Below the pieces are notes generated by a model that was not told where the DNA came from, did not search any database, and saw only the letters and a list, made by a program, of their open reading frames with translations. Positions 25,873-34,924 of a DNA stretch of 58,615 nt are shown here, piece by piece (positions within the stretch are counted from its first letter, which is position 1; each line of letters begins with the position of its first letter). The DNA is from Hyphomicrobiales bacterium (lineage in GTDB: Bacteria; Pseudomonadota; Alphaproteobacteria; Rhizobiales; Xanthobacteraceae), in contig WHTP01000021.1 in NCBI GenBank assembly GCA_009377695.1, positions 1-58,615 on the forward strand, given 5' to 3'. Made by a program: the position numbers and the translations under genes.

Positions 25873-27333
25873 TTGGCTATGCGTAGCGGATCGGACTACC
25901 TCAAGTCGCTCAATGACGGGCGGCAGGTTTTCGTCAATGGCGAGCGAGTCGCCGACGTCAGCCAACATCCCGCATTCCGCGAGGCGGCTCGCTCGGTCGC
26001 GCAGCTCTACGACATCGCGGCGGCGCCGGAGAACCGCGAGCTGATGACCTTCACCTCGCCAACGACCGGCGAGCCCGTGCTGCGCGCCTATCAGATCCCC
26101 AGGACGCACGCCGATCTGCGCGCGCGCCGGCTGTTCTCCGAGAAATGGGCGGAAGCGACATTCGGGCTGATGGGACGCTCGCCCGATCACGTGGCGGGTT
26201 TCTTTTGCGGCTATGCCGCGGTGCCAAGCCTCATGGGGTCTGCCGGACAGAAGTTCGCTGATAACGTCGTCTCGTTCTACGAGAGCGCACGCGACCAGCA
26301 CCTTTATCTCAGCTACGCGATCGTCCCGCCGCAGATCGACCGCAGCAAGCCGGCGCACAAGCAGAGCGACCCGACGCTCCATGCCGGCGTGGTCAAGGAG
26401 ACCGACGGCGGCATCGTGATCAAGGGCGCGCAGCAGGTCGCGACCGGCGGCGCCCTCTCCGACTACATCCAGTTGAGCTGCATCCATCCGTTGCAGCCCG
26501 GCGACGAGAACTATGCCAACTGTCTCGTGGTTCCGGTGAGCGCGCCGGGCGTGAAGCTCTTTCCGCGACGCCCGTTCGCCCTGCTCGCCGACAATTCCTT
26601 CGACTACCCGCTGTCGAGCCGCTTCGACGAATCCGATTGCTATGTGGTGTTCGAGAATGTTTTCGTGCCTTGGGAACATGTGTTCATTTATCGAAACATC
26701 GAGCTCACCCGCGACCAATGGTTCAAGACACCATCGCATCTCTACGGCAACCATCAGGCGCAGGTGCGCTATGTGACCAAGCTCCGCTTCATGATGGGGC
26801 TCGCGCAACGCATGGTCGAGATGATCGGCTCCGCCGCCCTGCCCCCCGTGCAGATCGCGATGGGCGAACTGGCAGCATTCGCCTCGATCTATGAGGGGAT
26901 GCTGCTCGCGCAGGAGACTGATGCGCCGATCATCAATGACGTGCTCTGGCCGTCCAAGGTGACGCTCTATTCGGCGATGGCGATGCAATCGGAATTCAAC
27001 GGCCGGATGCTCGAAATGATCCGCGAGCTGGTCTCGTCGTCGGTGATCTCGCTGCCGTCGTCGGTGACTGACTTCGACAATCCGGAGATCGCGCCGTACA
27101 TCGAGCGCTACATGCGCTCCGGCTCGATGGACGCACGGTCGCGCACAGCGCTGGTGCGGCTGCTGTGGGATTTCCTCGGCACCGAGTTCGGCAGCCGCCA
27201 CCAGCAATACGAGAAATTCTACGGCGGCTCGTCTTTCGTCGTGAAGCAGAATGTCTATCGCAGCTACGACTTCAAGCGTGCGACCGCGCTGGCAGACCGC
27301 GCGCTGGCGCTGCCGCCGCTAGAAGGAGCATGA
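25873..27333 (+). CDS. 4-hydroxyphenylacetate 3-hydroxylase family (HpaB-type) FADH2-dependent monooxygenase
   Basis: The 486-residue protein matches the oxygenase part of two-component flavin hydroxylases that add an ortho hydroxyl to phenols. It shows SGSDYLKSLNDGRQVFVNGERV, the flavin-domain region HAGVVKETDGGIVIKGAQQVATGGALSDY, then ENVFVPWEHVFIYRN and the C-terminal YEKFYGGSSFVVKQNVYRSYD. TTG 25873 is 9 bases from AAGGGA; ATG 25879 is the alternative. No HpaC-type flavin reductase gene is seen in the window, so the partner must come from elsewhere. The stop TGA (27331-27333) lies inside the repeat that starts at 27326. Confidence 0.9.
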   Translation: MAMRSGSDYLKSLNDGRQVFVNGERVADVSQHPAFREAARSVAQLYDIAAAPENRELMTFTSPTTGEPVLRAYQIPRTHADLRARRLFSEKWAEATFGLMGRSPDHVAGFFCGYAAVPSLMGSAGQKFADNVVSFYESARDQHLYLSYAIVPPQIDRSKPAHKQSDPTLHAGVVKETDGGIVIKGAQQVATGGALSDYIQLSCIHPLQPGDENYANCLVVPVSAPGVKLFPRRPFALLADNSFDYPLSSRFDESDCYVVFENVFVPWEHVFIYRNIELTRDQWFKTPSHLYGNHQAQVRYVTKLRFMMGLAQRMVEMIGSAALPPVQIAMGELAAFASIYEGMLLAQETDAPIINDVLWPSKVTLYSAMAMQSEFNGRMLEMIRELVSSSVISLPSSVTDFDNPEIAPYIERYMRSGSMDARSRTALVRLLWDFLGTEFGSRHQQYEKFYGGSSFVVKQNVYRSYDFKRATALADRALALPPLEGA

Positions 27334-27497
27334 TCCCGAAAATGCCTGCCCCGCACTTGATGCGGGGTGGAAAGCGGTTTTCGGACAAGCATCCCTTCGG
27401 GCTCGACCCGAGGGTATGCTTACGCGCAAACGAACCACACTTGACATTTGGCCGCTGACCGGGACCATCCCGCAGCAAATTGCATTCGGGATCATCG
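27326..27497. repeat. Composite palindromic repeat, GAGCATGATCCCGAAAA type
   Basis: The left end ATGATCCCGAA (27330-27340) is the inverse of TTCGGGATCAT (27485-27495). Inside are AAGCGGTTTTCGG (27372-27384), a nested hairpin CCCCGCACTTGATGCGGGG (27349-27367) and another, CCCTTCGGG/CCCGAGGG (27393-27414). The GAGCATGATCCCGAAAA...GCGGTTTTCGG pattern is widespread between genes of Bradyrhizobium relatives. It provides the stop of the HpaB-type gene and ends at the start of the cupin gene. Confidence 0.65.
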
Positions 27498-27499
27498 CC

Positions 27500-27886
27500 A
27501 TGCCGTTTAACAAGCCGCACCTTGAGTTCCAGCGCATCGATATGAACGATGGCTGGTTCACGCCGCCGGGTTATCCGGCCGGTATCCAGCAAAAAACGCT
27601 CGCCAGCGATCTCGACGAGACCCGCAAGATGGGGAGCCGCACGCGGCTCCTGCGTTTCGACCCGGGCGTGTACACAACCGCGCCGTTCGTGCATGACCAC
27701 TGGGAAGAGGTCTATCTCGTCTCCGGCGACCTGATCGTCGGCAACGACGCCAAGGGCCAGGGCGGCGAAAGCTTCGAGGCGCCCACTTATGCGTGCCGCC
27801 CGCCGGGCGTCCATCACGGGCCGTTCAAATCCGATCGCGGCTGCCTGCTGTACGAAATTCACTATTACGATGAGAGCAAGAAGTAA
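27500..27886 (+). CDS. Small cupin-domain protein
   Basis: The 128-residue product is a single cupin barrel: VHDHWEEVYLVSGDLIVG holds the metal-binding H-x-H...E pattern and CRPPGVHHGPF the second histidine motif. Small cupins act as isomerases, dioxygenases or sensors; the reaction is unknown here. ATG 27500 was chosen because the 28 in-frame residues upstream are encoded inside a palindromic repeat. It sits 17 bases before an FAD monooxygenase gene and is probably part of the same transcript. Confidence 0.75.
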   Translation: MPFNKPHLEFQRIDMNDGWFTPPGYPAGIQQKTLASDLDETRKMGSRTRLLRFDPGVYTTAPFVHDHWEEVYLVSGDLIVGNDAKGQGGESFEAPTYACRPPGVHHGPFKSDRGCLLYEIHYYDESKK

Positions 27887-27903
27887 CAAACGGAATCAAA
27901 CTG

Positions 27904-29133
27904 ATGGCGATTGAAGACCGGCGCGTCCTCATCTCGGGCGGCGGGCCCGTCGGACTACTCTGTGCATGGCTGCTCGGCCGCAAAGGCATACCGGTGCAGC
28001 TGTTCGACGAGAACGACAGTCCGCAGGCCGACCCGCGCGCAGCAACCACACATCCCGCGACACTCGATCTCCTCAGCGAGGACGGCCTTACCGACGACAT
28101 GGCGCGGGTCGGGCTGGTGGCGCCGATCTTCCAGTTCTGGGACCGGCCGACCGATTCACTCGTTGCCGAATTCGATCATGCGATCCTCAAGAACGACACC
28201 AAGCATCCGTTCGTGGTGCAATGCGAGCAGTTCAAGACCTCCAAACTTTTGCTGAAGCGGCTTGAGAAACTCGCAAACGTCGAAGTCCTGCACAGCCATA
28301 CCGTGATCGACGTCAGCCAGGACGCAAACTCGGCAAGCCTCACCGTGCGCGGGCCGGACGGTATTGCGACCCACAAAGGCGCCTACGTGATCGGTGCGGA
28401 AGGTGGCCGTAGCGTCGTACGCAAGCAATCGGGCATCGCGTTCGATGGCTTCACCTGGCCCGAGCGATTCATCGTGTTCACGACCCCGTTCAATTTCGAG
28501 GCCGAGCGCGGCTACTGCTATCGCAGCTACTTCGCCGACCCCGGCGCGTGGTGCAATTGCTTCAAGGTATCGGCCGACGGCCCGCCCGGACTCTGGCGCA
28601 CGGTCTTTCCGACCGACTCCACGACACCGGAAGCGGAGCTGACCAGCGAAGCAGCGGTGCAGGCGCTGATGCAGAAATTCTTCCCGGCGTCGCACGACTA
28701 CGAAGTCATCCACCGCAATCTCTATGTGACGCATCAGCGCGTCGCTGCGAGCTTCCGCAAGGGCCGCGTGGTGCTGGCGGGCGATTCCGCGCACATCAAC
28801 AATCCGATCGGTGGGATGGGACTGAATGGCGGGCTGCAAGATGGCGCAAATCTCGCCGACAAGCTCGCGCGCATCCTGCTCGACGGCGCATCCGATCGCC
28901 TGCTTGACGTCTATGACCTTCAACGTCGTACGGTTGCGGTCGAGTTCGTGCAGGAGCAGTCGATCGCCAACAAGCAGCGGCTCGAAGCGAGCGATCCGGA
29001 CGTGCGCAAGCGCAACCTCGACGATCTGCGCGCGACGGCAGCCGATCCGGAACGTGCGCGGCAATTCCTGCTGCGCAGCTCGATGATCGCGAGCCAGCGC
29101 CGCGCCGACTCGCTGGAACTGGAGACCGCATGA
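27904..29133 (+). CDS. FAD-dependent aromatic hydroxylase (PheA/TfdB/UbiH class A monooxygenase)
   Basis: The 409-residue protein has the dinucleotide motif GGGPVG (12-17) in VLISGGGPVGLLCAWLLGRKG, the middle motif YVIGAEGGRSVVRKQSGIAF, and the FAD ribityl motif RVVLAGDSAHINNPIGGMGLNGG near residue 297. Class A flavoproteins hydroxylate phenols with NAD(P)H and need no separate reductase. It lies between the cupin gene and an amidase gene, overlapping the latter by 4 bases (ATGA). With the HpaB-type enzyme and the extradiol dioxygenase it makes a second hydroxylation step plausible. Confidence 0.9.
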   Translation: MAIEDRRVLISGGGPVGLLCAWLLGRKGIPVQLFDENDSPQADPRAATTHPATLDLLSEDGLTDDMARVGLVAPIFQFWDRPTDSLVAEFDHAILKNDTKHPFVVQCEQFKTSKLLLKRLEKLANVEVLHSHTVIDVSQDANSASLTVRGPDGIATHKGAYVIGAEGGRSVVRKQSGIAFDGFTWPERFIVFTTPFNFEAERGYCYRSYFADPGAWCNCFKVSADGPPGLWRTVFPTDSTTPEAELTSEAAVQALMQKFFPASHDYEVIHRNLYVTHQRVAASFRKGRVVLAGDSAHINNPIGGMGLNGGLQDGANLADKLARILLDGASDRLLDVYDLQRRTVAVEFVQEQSIANKQRLEASDPDVRKRNLDDLRATAADPERARQFLLRSSMIASQRRADSLELETA

Positions 29134-30497
29134 CTATGCTTGCGCCCGAGCAGACGACCCGCCCGTCGCGCCGGCCGTTTCTGGCCGCGACGAAACAATT
29201 CGCGGCCGGCACGAGCACGCCGCAGGACTTCCTGGAAGCCTGCCTGGTCGAATTCGCCAATCGCGAGAATGATGTCGACGCCTTCGTCACATTTGACCTC
29301 GACGCGGCTCGCGCAGCGGCGGACGCCTCGACCGCGCGCTGGCGCACCGGCAAGCCGGCCTCTCCGATCGACGGCATGCCGATGGGCATCAAGGACATCA
29401 TCGAGACCGCCGATATGCCGACCGAGATGGGCTCGCCTTTGTTCGTGGGCTGGCGCTCGGAGAAAGACGCCGCCTGCGTGTCGGCGCTGCGGCAGGCGGG
29501 CGCCGTCATCCTCGGCAAGACCGTGACCACTGAATTCGCGGCGACCGAACCGCGTGGCACCCGCAATCCCTTCAACCTCGAGCACACGCCCGGCGGATCG
29601 TCGAGCGGCTCGGCTGCCGCGGTCGGCTGCGGCATGGTGAGCGCGGCGCTCGGCACGCAGGTGATCGGCTCGGTGATCCGTCCGGCGAGCTATTGCGGCG
29701 CGTATGGCTACAAGCCGTCGGTGAACGCGCTCAACCGCGAGGGCTGCCACGACTACCAGAGCCAGAGCTGCACCGGCATCATAGCGGCGACGCTGGAGGA
29801 CACCTGGCAGGTCGCGAGCGAGATCGTCACGCGCGTCGGCGGCGACGCTGGCACGCCGGGTCTCGTTGGCCCAGACACGTGCCCTGCTCCGGCGAAGCCG
29901 AAGCGGCTCGCGTTTCTCGAAACCGCGGGCTGGGCGAATGCCGAACTCGCCGCACAGAAACTGCTGCAAGATGTGGTGAGCGCACTCAACCGCGCTGGCA
30001 TCGACATTGCTACGCGGCACGATGATGCCAAGATCGCCGCGGTCGAAGCCGACATCGTCGACGCGCATCCGCTGTCGAACAAAATCAACGGCTTCGAGGG
30101 ACGCTGGTTCCTGCGCGGCGCGCGCGAGCGCGACGTGTCGAAGCTCAGCAAGGTGATGCAGACTCGGCTCGGCGAAAGCGAAACGATGACCCTCGCCGAT
30201 TACCGTGCGGCGCTCAACGAGCGCGCCCGCATCCGCGCGCTCTATGGCGCACTCGCCGGCACGTTCGACGGCTGCATCACGCTCGCGGCGAGCGGCAGCG
30301 CGCCCAACGGCCTGGCGTCGACCGGCAATCCAGCGTTCGCGGTGCCGAGCTCGCTGCTCGGCGTTCCCGCGCTGACGCTGCCGCTGTTCGAGATCGACGG
30401 GATGCCGCTCGGCCTGCAAGTCGTCGGCTTCTTCAATGACGATGCCCGGGCCTTCGCGATCTCCGGATGGCTGCGCGATCAGCTCGGCGGCGCGTGA
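29130..30497 (+). CDS. Amidase signature family amidohydrolase
   Basis: The 455-residue enzyme cleaves an amide to acid and ammonia or amine. The Ser-cisSer-Lys triad is visible: K88 (MPMGIKDI), S157 in TPGGSSSGSAAAV and nucleophile S181 in VIGSVIRPASYCG. Length is normal for the family. ATG 29130 overlaps the preceding stop by 4 bases, so it is translationally coupled to the FAD hydroxylase gene. An aromatic or dicarboxylic amide is the natural guess from context. A REP palindrome follows. Confidence 0.9.
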   Translation: MTMLAPEQTTRPSRRPFLAATKQFAAGTSTPQDFLEACLVEFANRENDVDAFVTFDLDAARAAADASTARWRTGKPASPIDGMPMGIKDIIETADMPTEMGSPLFVGWRSEKDAACVSALRQAGAVILGKTVTTEFAATEPRGTRNPFNLEHTPGGSSSGSAAAVGCGMVSAALGTQVIGSVIRPASYCGAYGYKPSVNALNREGCHDYQSQSCTGIIAATLEDTWQVASEIVTRVGGDAGTPGLVGPDTCPAPAKPKRLAFLETAGWANAELAAQKLLQDVVSALNRAGIDIATRHDDAKIAAVEADIVDAHPLSNKINGFEGRWFLRGARERDVSKLSKVMQTRLGESETMTLADYRAALNERARIRALYGALAGTFDGCITLAASGSAPNGLASTGNPAFAVPSSLLGVPALTLPLFEIDGMPLGLQVVGFFNDDARAFAISGWLRDQLGGA

Positions 30498-30525
30498 ATG
30501 ACCGCCGCAAACGATGACCTGTCTC

Positions 30526-30644
30526 CGTCACCCTGAGGTGCGAGCCATAAGCACGTTTGCGCCATGGCGAGCCTCGAAGGGCGACGGGCCCGTATATGTG
30601 GGCATCCTTCGAGGGCCGCCTTCGGCGGCCACCTCAGGATGACG
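30526..30644. repeat. REP-like palindrome (family A, copy 3) with nested hairpin
   Basis: Ends CGTCACCCTGAGG and CCTCAGGATGACG enclose CCTTCGAGGGCCGCCTTCGGCGGCC. A short nested hairpin CCATAAGCACGTTTGCGCCATGG is at 30545-30567 and resembles the one nested in the repeat at 9221-9258. The element ends 18 bases before the start of UbiD gene 3. Confidence 0.7.
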
Positions 30645-30662
30645 TTTGACCGTGAGCGTTTG

Positions 30663-32348
30663 ATGGACGACCGCACTCTTGAAAAACTTCACGCCGCGCT
30701 CGATCGCTATCGGGACGGGACTCCACAGAACGCGCGCACCTATCCCGACCTGCACGAGCATGTGCTGGCGCTGGCGCGCGACAACCTGCTCGTTGTCGTC
30801 GACGAGCCGATCAACAAAGACACCGAGATGCACCCGCTGGTGCGCTGGCAATATCGCGGCGGCATTCCAGAACCGGAGCGCAAGGCGTTCCTGTTCACGC
30901 AGCCGACGGACTCGAAGGGCCGCCGCTATGACAGCGCGGTGCTGGTGGCCGGCCTCGCAGCCAACCGCGCGGTCTATCGTACCGGCTTCGGCAAGCCGCT
31001 GGAGGATATCGGCCAGGCCTGGGTGAATGCGATTGCCAATCCGATCCCACCACGCGTCGTTGAGAACGCGCCGTGCCAGGAGATCGTGATCACCGGCGCC
31101 GATCTCGACAAGGATGGCCAGTCGCTCGATGGCCTGCCGGTGCCGATCTCGACGCCGGGATGGGACAACGCGCCGTATCTCTCGGCCGGGCACTACATCA
31201 CCAAGGATCCCGACACCGGCGTGCAGAACGTCGGCAATTATCGCGGGCAGCTCAAGGCGCCGAAGCGGCTCGGCATGAACCCGTCGGTGGAGTTGCGCGC
31301 CGGCATCTACGCCCACTGGGAGAAATGCAAGGCGCGCGGCGAGCCCCTGCCCTGCGCGGTCGTGGTCGGCTGTCCGCCGGTCGTGTCGTATGCGTCGGTG
31401 CAGAAGCTTGCCAACGATCTCGACGAGCTTGCCGTGGCGGGCGCGATCGCCGGCGGACCGATCAATGTCGTGCGCTGCAAAACCGTCGACCTCCTGGTGC
31501 CGGCGGAAGCCGAGATCGTGATCGAAGGCTTCATCAACACCGAGCAGCTCGAGCCGGAAGCGCCGTTCGGCGAATCCCACGGCTACGTCAATCTGCAGGA
31601 ATACAACGCATTCATGGACGTCACCGCGATCACGCGGCGGCGAAACCCGATCCTCACCTCCTTCATCAGCCAGGTGACGCCGAGCGAGTCGAGCGTCATC
31701 CGCCGCGTGGCGATGGAGCCGGTGTTGCAGCACTATCTGAAATCCGTGCTGTCGATTCGCGGCGTGAAGCGCGTGGCGATGCACGAACCACTCACCAGCC
31801 TCTATGCGGTGATCGCGATCCAGTTCGCGCGCGGCGCGCCCGAGTCCGAGATCTGGCGCGCGCTGCATGGCGCGGCGTCGCTGCATCGTTTCGCCGGCAA
31901 GTGGATCATCGCGGTCGACGAGGACATCGAACCGGAGAACGCCGACGCGCTCCTTTGGGCGATGTCCTATCGCTGCCAGCCGCAATACGATCTCAAGCTC
32001 GTGCCGCACAAGGATCCTGGGCATGGGCCACGCGGCCCGCATGATGAGGGCGAGACGGCGGCGGTGCTCATCAACGCGACACTCAAGGGCACCTTTGCGC
32101 CGGTCGCGCTGCCCAAGCGCGAGTTCATGGAGAACGCCAAGGCGATCTGGGAGCGTTTGGGCCTGCCGCCGCTCACGCCGGAACCGCCCTGGCACGGGTA
32201 CGACCTCGGTCACTGGCCGCGGGAGCTTGCGCGGCAGGCGAAGATGGCGACCGACAGCGATTACTTCTCGCTCGGGCAGGCCATGAGCAACGAGCGCCGC
32301 AGCGACGTTGCGATGAACGAGCCGGTGAAGCGCGACGACGATGAATAG
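30663..32348 (+). CDS. UbiD family decarboxylase (3)
   Basis: The 561-residue protein shows [32 protein letters not shown] at the N-terminus, [14 protein letters not shown] (prFMN-site arginine), [18 protein letters not shown] with the catalytic glutamates, and [21 protein letters not shown]. This longer subgroup is shared with the gene at 34914-36569. ATG 30663 was chosen because the in-frame leader before it is encoded by the palindromic repeat; the ribosome site is weak. Its last codons overlap a truncated ABC ATPase frame by 8 bases. Confidence 0.88.
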   Translation: MDDRTLEKLHAALDRYRDGTPQNARTYPDLHEHVLALARDNLLVVVDEPINKDTEMHPLVRWQYRGGIPEPERKAFLFTQPTDSKGRRYDSAVLVAGLAANRAVYRTGFGKPLEDIGQAWVNAIANPIPPRVVENAPCQEIVITGADLDKDGQSLDGLPVPISTPGWDNAPYLSAGHYITKDPDTGVQNVGNYRGQLKAPKRLGMNPSVELRAGIYAHWEKCKARGEPLPCAVVVGCPPVVSYASVQKLANDLDELAVAGAIAGGPINVVRCKTVDLLVPAEAEIVIEGFINTEQLEPEAPFGESHGYVNLQEYNAFMDVTAITRRRNPILTSFISQVTPSESSVIRRVAMEPVLQHYLKSVLSIRGVKRVAMHEPLTSLYAVIAIQFARGAPESEIWRALHGAASLHRFAGKWIIAVDEDIEPENADALLWAMSYRCQPQYDLKLVPHKDPGHGPRGPHDEGETAAVLINATLKGTFAPVALPKREFMENAKAIWERLGLPPLTPEPPWHGYDLGHWPRELARQAKMATDSDYFSLGQAMSNERRSDVAMNEPVKRDDDE

Positions 32349-32673
32349 CGGCACGCGCAGGCAACTGCTCAGAATTAGGCAACTCTGCTCGCGCCGGCGC
32401 AGCCGGCTGCGCGCCGTCGTCCTTAACCTGCTGCAGGAGCTGAAGGAATCGCTCGGGATGAGCTACCTTTTCGTGTCGCACGATCTCAACGTCGTGCGGC
32501 TCCTCTGCGATCGCGTGCTGGTCATGCGCAGCGGGCGGATCGTTGAGCAGGGCCCGACCGAGAAGGTGCTGTTTGCGCCGGAAGCGGACTATACTCGCGA
32601 GCTGTTGGCCGCTATTCCCCACCCGACGTTTGAACCGCAAGGCACTCCGCTCGACCATGTCCGATCCGCTTGA
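32341..32673 (+). pseudogene. Oligopeptide/dipeptide-type ABC transporter ATPase, C-terminal remnant
   Basis: From about residue 23 the 110-residue frame matches the C-terminus of DppD/DppF-like ATPases: [48 protein letters not shown], with the H-loop histidine in VSHDL and the tail [14 protein letters not shown]. Walker A, the signature motif and Walker B are missing, and residues 1-22 are arginine-rich and unlike the family. The truncation point is near base 32400. ABC importers of this kind often precede AtzG-AtzE-type genes, so this appears to be what is left of the importer after a deletion placed the UbiD gene upstream. Confidence 0.75.
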
Positions 32674-32836
32674 TGATTTCATCGATGGCGCAGCCCGCGC
32701 CCTCGACCTCCCAATCGCGCCGGACTGGAAGCCGGCGGTGAAGACCAACCTGCAAGTCACCCTGCACCACGGCGCCCATGTCGCGGAGCTCAAGCTCCCC
32801 GACGATGCCGAGCCGGCGCCGGTGTTCGTCGCCTGA
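32657..32836 (+). CDS. DUF4089 / AtzG-like (HpxX-like) small subunit
   Basis: The 59-residue protein ([19 protein letters not shown], then [17 protein letters not shown]) matches DUF4089, the small GatC-like partner of AtzE-type amidohydrolases (AtzG in biuret metabolism, HpxX in purine ureide catabolism). It probably wraps and stabilises the large subunit encoded 30 bases downstream. It starts inside the last 17 bases of the ATPase remnant, which may keep that remnant translated. Confidence 0.75.
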   Translation: MSDPLDDFIDGAARALDLPIAPDWKPAVKTNLQVTLHHGAHVAELKLPDDAEPAPVFVA

Positions 32837-32866
32837 CGACTACGAGTTACGCAGGGAACCTCACGT

Positions 32867-34255
32867 ATGGATTTCACGTGGACATCCGCCAACGCGATCG
32901 CCGACGCCGTCCATGACGGTCAGGTGAGCGCGCGTGACGTGGTCGCGGGCGCGCTGGCGCGTATCGCCGCGCACAACGGGACGCTCAACGCGTTCACGAC
33001 GGTCACCTCCGAGCGCGCGCTCGCCCGCGCCGCCGCGATCGACCAGGCGCGCAAGAACGGCGAGCGGATGGGGCCGCTCGCCGGCGTGCCGTTCGCGGTC
33101 AAGAACCTGTTCGACGTCGAAGGCCTTCCGACGATCGCCGGCTCGAAGATCAACCGCGACCGCGAGCCCGCGACGCATGACTCGCCGCTGATCGCGCGAT
33201 TGGAGAACGCCGGCGCCGTGCTCGTCGGCGCTCTCAACATGGGCGAATACGCCTATGATCCCACCGGCGAAAACGTCCACTACGGGGCAGCCCGCAACCC
33301 TCAAGATACGGCGCGTATGACCGGCGGCTCCTCGAGCGGCTCGGCCAGCGCGGTCGCTGGCGGCCTGGTGCCGCTGTCGCTCGGCTCCGACACCAACGGC
33401 TCGGTCCGCGTCCCGGCCTCGCTGTGCGGCATTTTCGGCCTGAAGCCGACCTATGGCCGGCTGTCGCGGGCGCGCAGCTTTCCGTTCGTGGGCAGCCTCG
33501 ACCATCTCGGTCCTTTTGCGCGCTCGACGTACGATCTCGCTTTGGCCTATGACGCGATGCAGGGATTTGACCCGGAGGATCCGGTCTGCGTCGACCGGCC
33601 AGCAGAGCCGGCCGCCTCGCTGATCGGCAATGGCAGCGATGGTTTGAAGATCGCGATCGCCGGCGGATATTTCCGCGCCGGCGCTTTTCCGGAAGCGCTG
33701 ACGGCCGTCGAGCGCGTCGCCAAGGCGCTCGGCGCCAACTGCGAGATCGAAATCCCGGAAGCGTCGCGGGCGCGCGCGGCGGCCTATGTCATCACGGCAA
33801 CCGAAGGCGCGGCGCTGCATCTTGAACGATTACGCACACGGGCCAACGATTTCGATCCCGCAGTGCGCGACCGCCTGATCGCCGGCGCCATGATCCCAGC
33901 AACACTGGTGAATCAGGCGCAGAAATTCCGCCGCTGGTATCGCGCGCAGGTGCTCGAGCTGTTCAAGGACGTGGACGCCATCATCGCGCCCTCGACGCCC
34001 TGCACGGCGCCGCTGATCGGCCAGCAGACCTTCATGCTGGACGGCGTCGAGATGCCGGTGCGGCCGAACATGGGCCTCTACACGCAGCCGATATCGTTCA
34101 TCGGACTGCCGGTGGCGGCGGTGCCGATTCCACTATCGCCGTTGCCGATCGGCGTGCAGATCATCGCCGCACCATGGCGCGAGGATATTGCGCTTAGGAT
34201 CGCGCATGCGGTCGAACGTGCGGGCGTCGCGACTGCACCGAAGCCGGCGATCTAA
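32867..34255 (+). CDS. AtzE/HpxY-type amidase (amidohydrolase large subunit)
   Basis: The 462-residue amidase-signature enzyme has K79 (VPFAVKNLFDVEG), S155 in TGGSSSGSASAV and nucleophile S179 in DTNGSVRVPAS. The LPIGVQIIAAPWRED ending and its DUF4089 partner place it with AtzE (1-carboxybiuret hydrolase) and HpxY. These enzymes remove amide groups from ureido-type compounds. The AtzG-AtzE-AtzH order is complete with gaps of 30 and 18 bases. Whether the real substrate is carboxybiuret, an oxalurate-type compound or another ureide cannot be told from sequence. Confidence 0.85.
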   Translation: MDFTWTSANAIADAVHDGQVSARDVVAGALARIAAHNGTLNAFTTVTSERALARAAAIDQARKNGERMGPLAGVPFAVKNLFDVEGLPTIAGSKINRDREPATHDSPLIARLENAGAVLVGALNMGEYAYDPTGENVHYGAARNPQDTARMTGGSSSGSASAVAGGLVPLSLGSDTNGSVRVPASLCGIFGLKPTYGRLSRARSFPFVGSLDHLGPFARSTYDLALAYDAMQGFDPEDPVCVDRPAEPAASLIGNGSDGLKIAIAGGYFRAGAFPEALTAVERVAKALGANCEIEIPEASRARAAAYVITATEGAALHLERLRTRANDFDPAVRDRLIAGAMIPATLVNQAQKFRRWYRAQVLELFKDVDAIIAPSTPCTAPLIGQQTFMLDGVEMPVRPNMGLYTQPISFIGLPVAAVPIPLSPLPIGVQIIAAPWREDIALRIAHAVERAGVATAPKPAI

Positions 34256-34273
34256 ATTTCAAGGAGTGCCAGG

Positions 34274-34657
34274 ATGGAGATCGACCGGCCGGAGGTCGTC
34301 GCCGAGGTGACGGCTGCGTTCAATCGCTACGAGCAGGCGCTGGTGTCGAATGACGTTGCGACGCTCGACGCAATCTTCCGCAACGATCCGCGCACCATTC
34401 GGTATGGCGTCGGAGAAATTCTTTACGGCTCGAAGGAAATCGAAGCGTTCCGCGCCGCCCGCTCGCCGGTCGGCCTGGCGCGCACGCTGTCCAAGGCGGT
34501 CATCACGACCTATGGCCGCGACTTCGCCGTTGCTTCGACGCTATTTCACCGCGCGACATCGCCTGGCAAGGTCGGGCGGCAGCAGCAGACCTGGGTGCGC
34601 TTCGCCGACGGCTGGTTCGTCGTCGCCGCCCATGTGAGCGTGATCGACGAGTCGTAA
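34274..34657 (+). CDS. HpxZ/AtzH-like protein (DUF3225, NTF2-like fold)
   Basis: The 127-residue protein has the DUF3225 features: VTAAFNRYEQALVSNDVATLDAIF, RYGVGEILYGSKEIEAFRAAR and the ending WVRFADGWFVVAAHVSVID. AtzH acts on dicarboxyurea-type products in the biuret pathway and HpxZ accompanies HpxY in oxalurate catabolism. It has AAGGAG upstream of ATG 34274 and completes the three-gene set with the two genes before it. Confidence 0.85.
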   Translation: MEIDRPEVVAEVTAAFNRYEQALVSNDVATLDAIFRNDPRTIRYGVGEILYGSKEIEAFRAARSPVGLARTLSKAVITTYGRDFAVASTLFHRATSPGKVGRQQQTWVRFADGWFVVAAHVSVIDES

Positions 34658-34784
34658 AGCTAGCTAGCTCTTGCTCGCAACGAACGCGCGCCAGCCGCCG
34701 AAGCGCGAGATATCGCGGGCGCCGTCGACCGCCCTCGCCTCCACCAGGAGACATTGGGTGAGCCGTCGATGTGCCGGTTCTCCG

Positions 34785-34924
34785 CCTCATGGTGAGGAGC
34801 GCGCCATAGCAGGCGCAGCCTGCGTACGCTTGGTTGCGTGCGCGCGTCTCGAACCATAGGCGGCCACAAACCGGGCCGCCCTCGTCCTTCGAGACGGGTG
34901 CTTCGCACCCTCCTCAGGATGAGG
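34785..34924. repeat. REP-like palindrome (family A, copy 4) with nested hairpin
   Basis: Ends CCTCATGGTGAGG (34785-34797) and CCTCAGGATGAGG (34912-34924) surround CCTTCGAGACGGGTGCTTCGCACC. A nested hairpin with GCAGCCTGCGTACGCTTGG is at 34808-34844 and resembles the one at 52741-52780. The right end supplies the TGA stop codon of UbiD gene 4 (34914-34916). Confidence 0.7.

Noticed and set aside
27416-27499. Longer cupin protein starting at 27416
   Set aside because: The extra 28 codons lie inside a palindromic repeat and add no domain; the start at 27500 is preferred.
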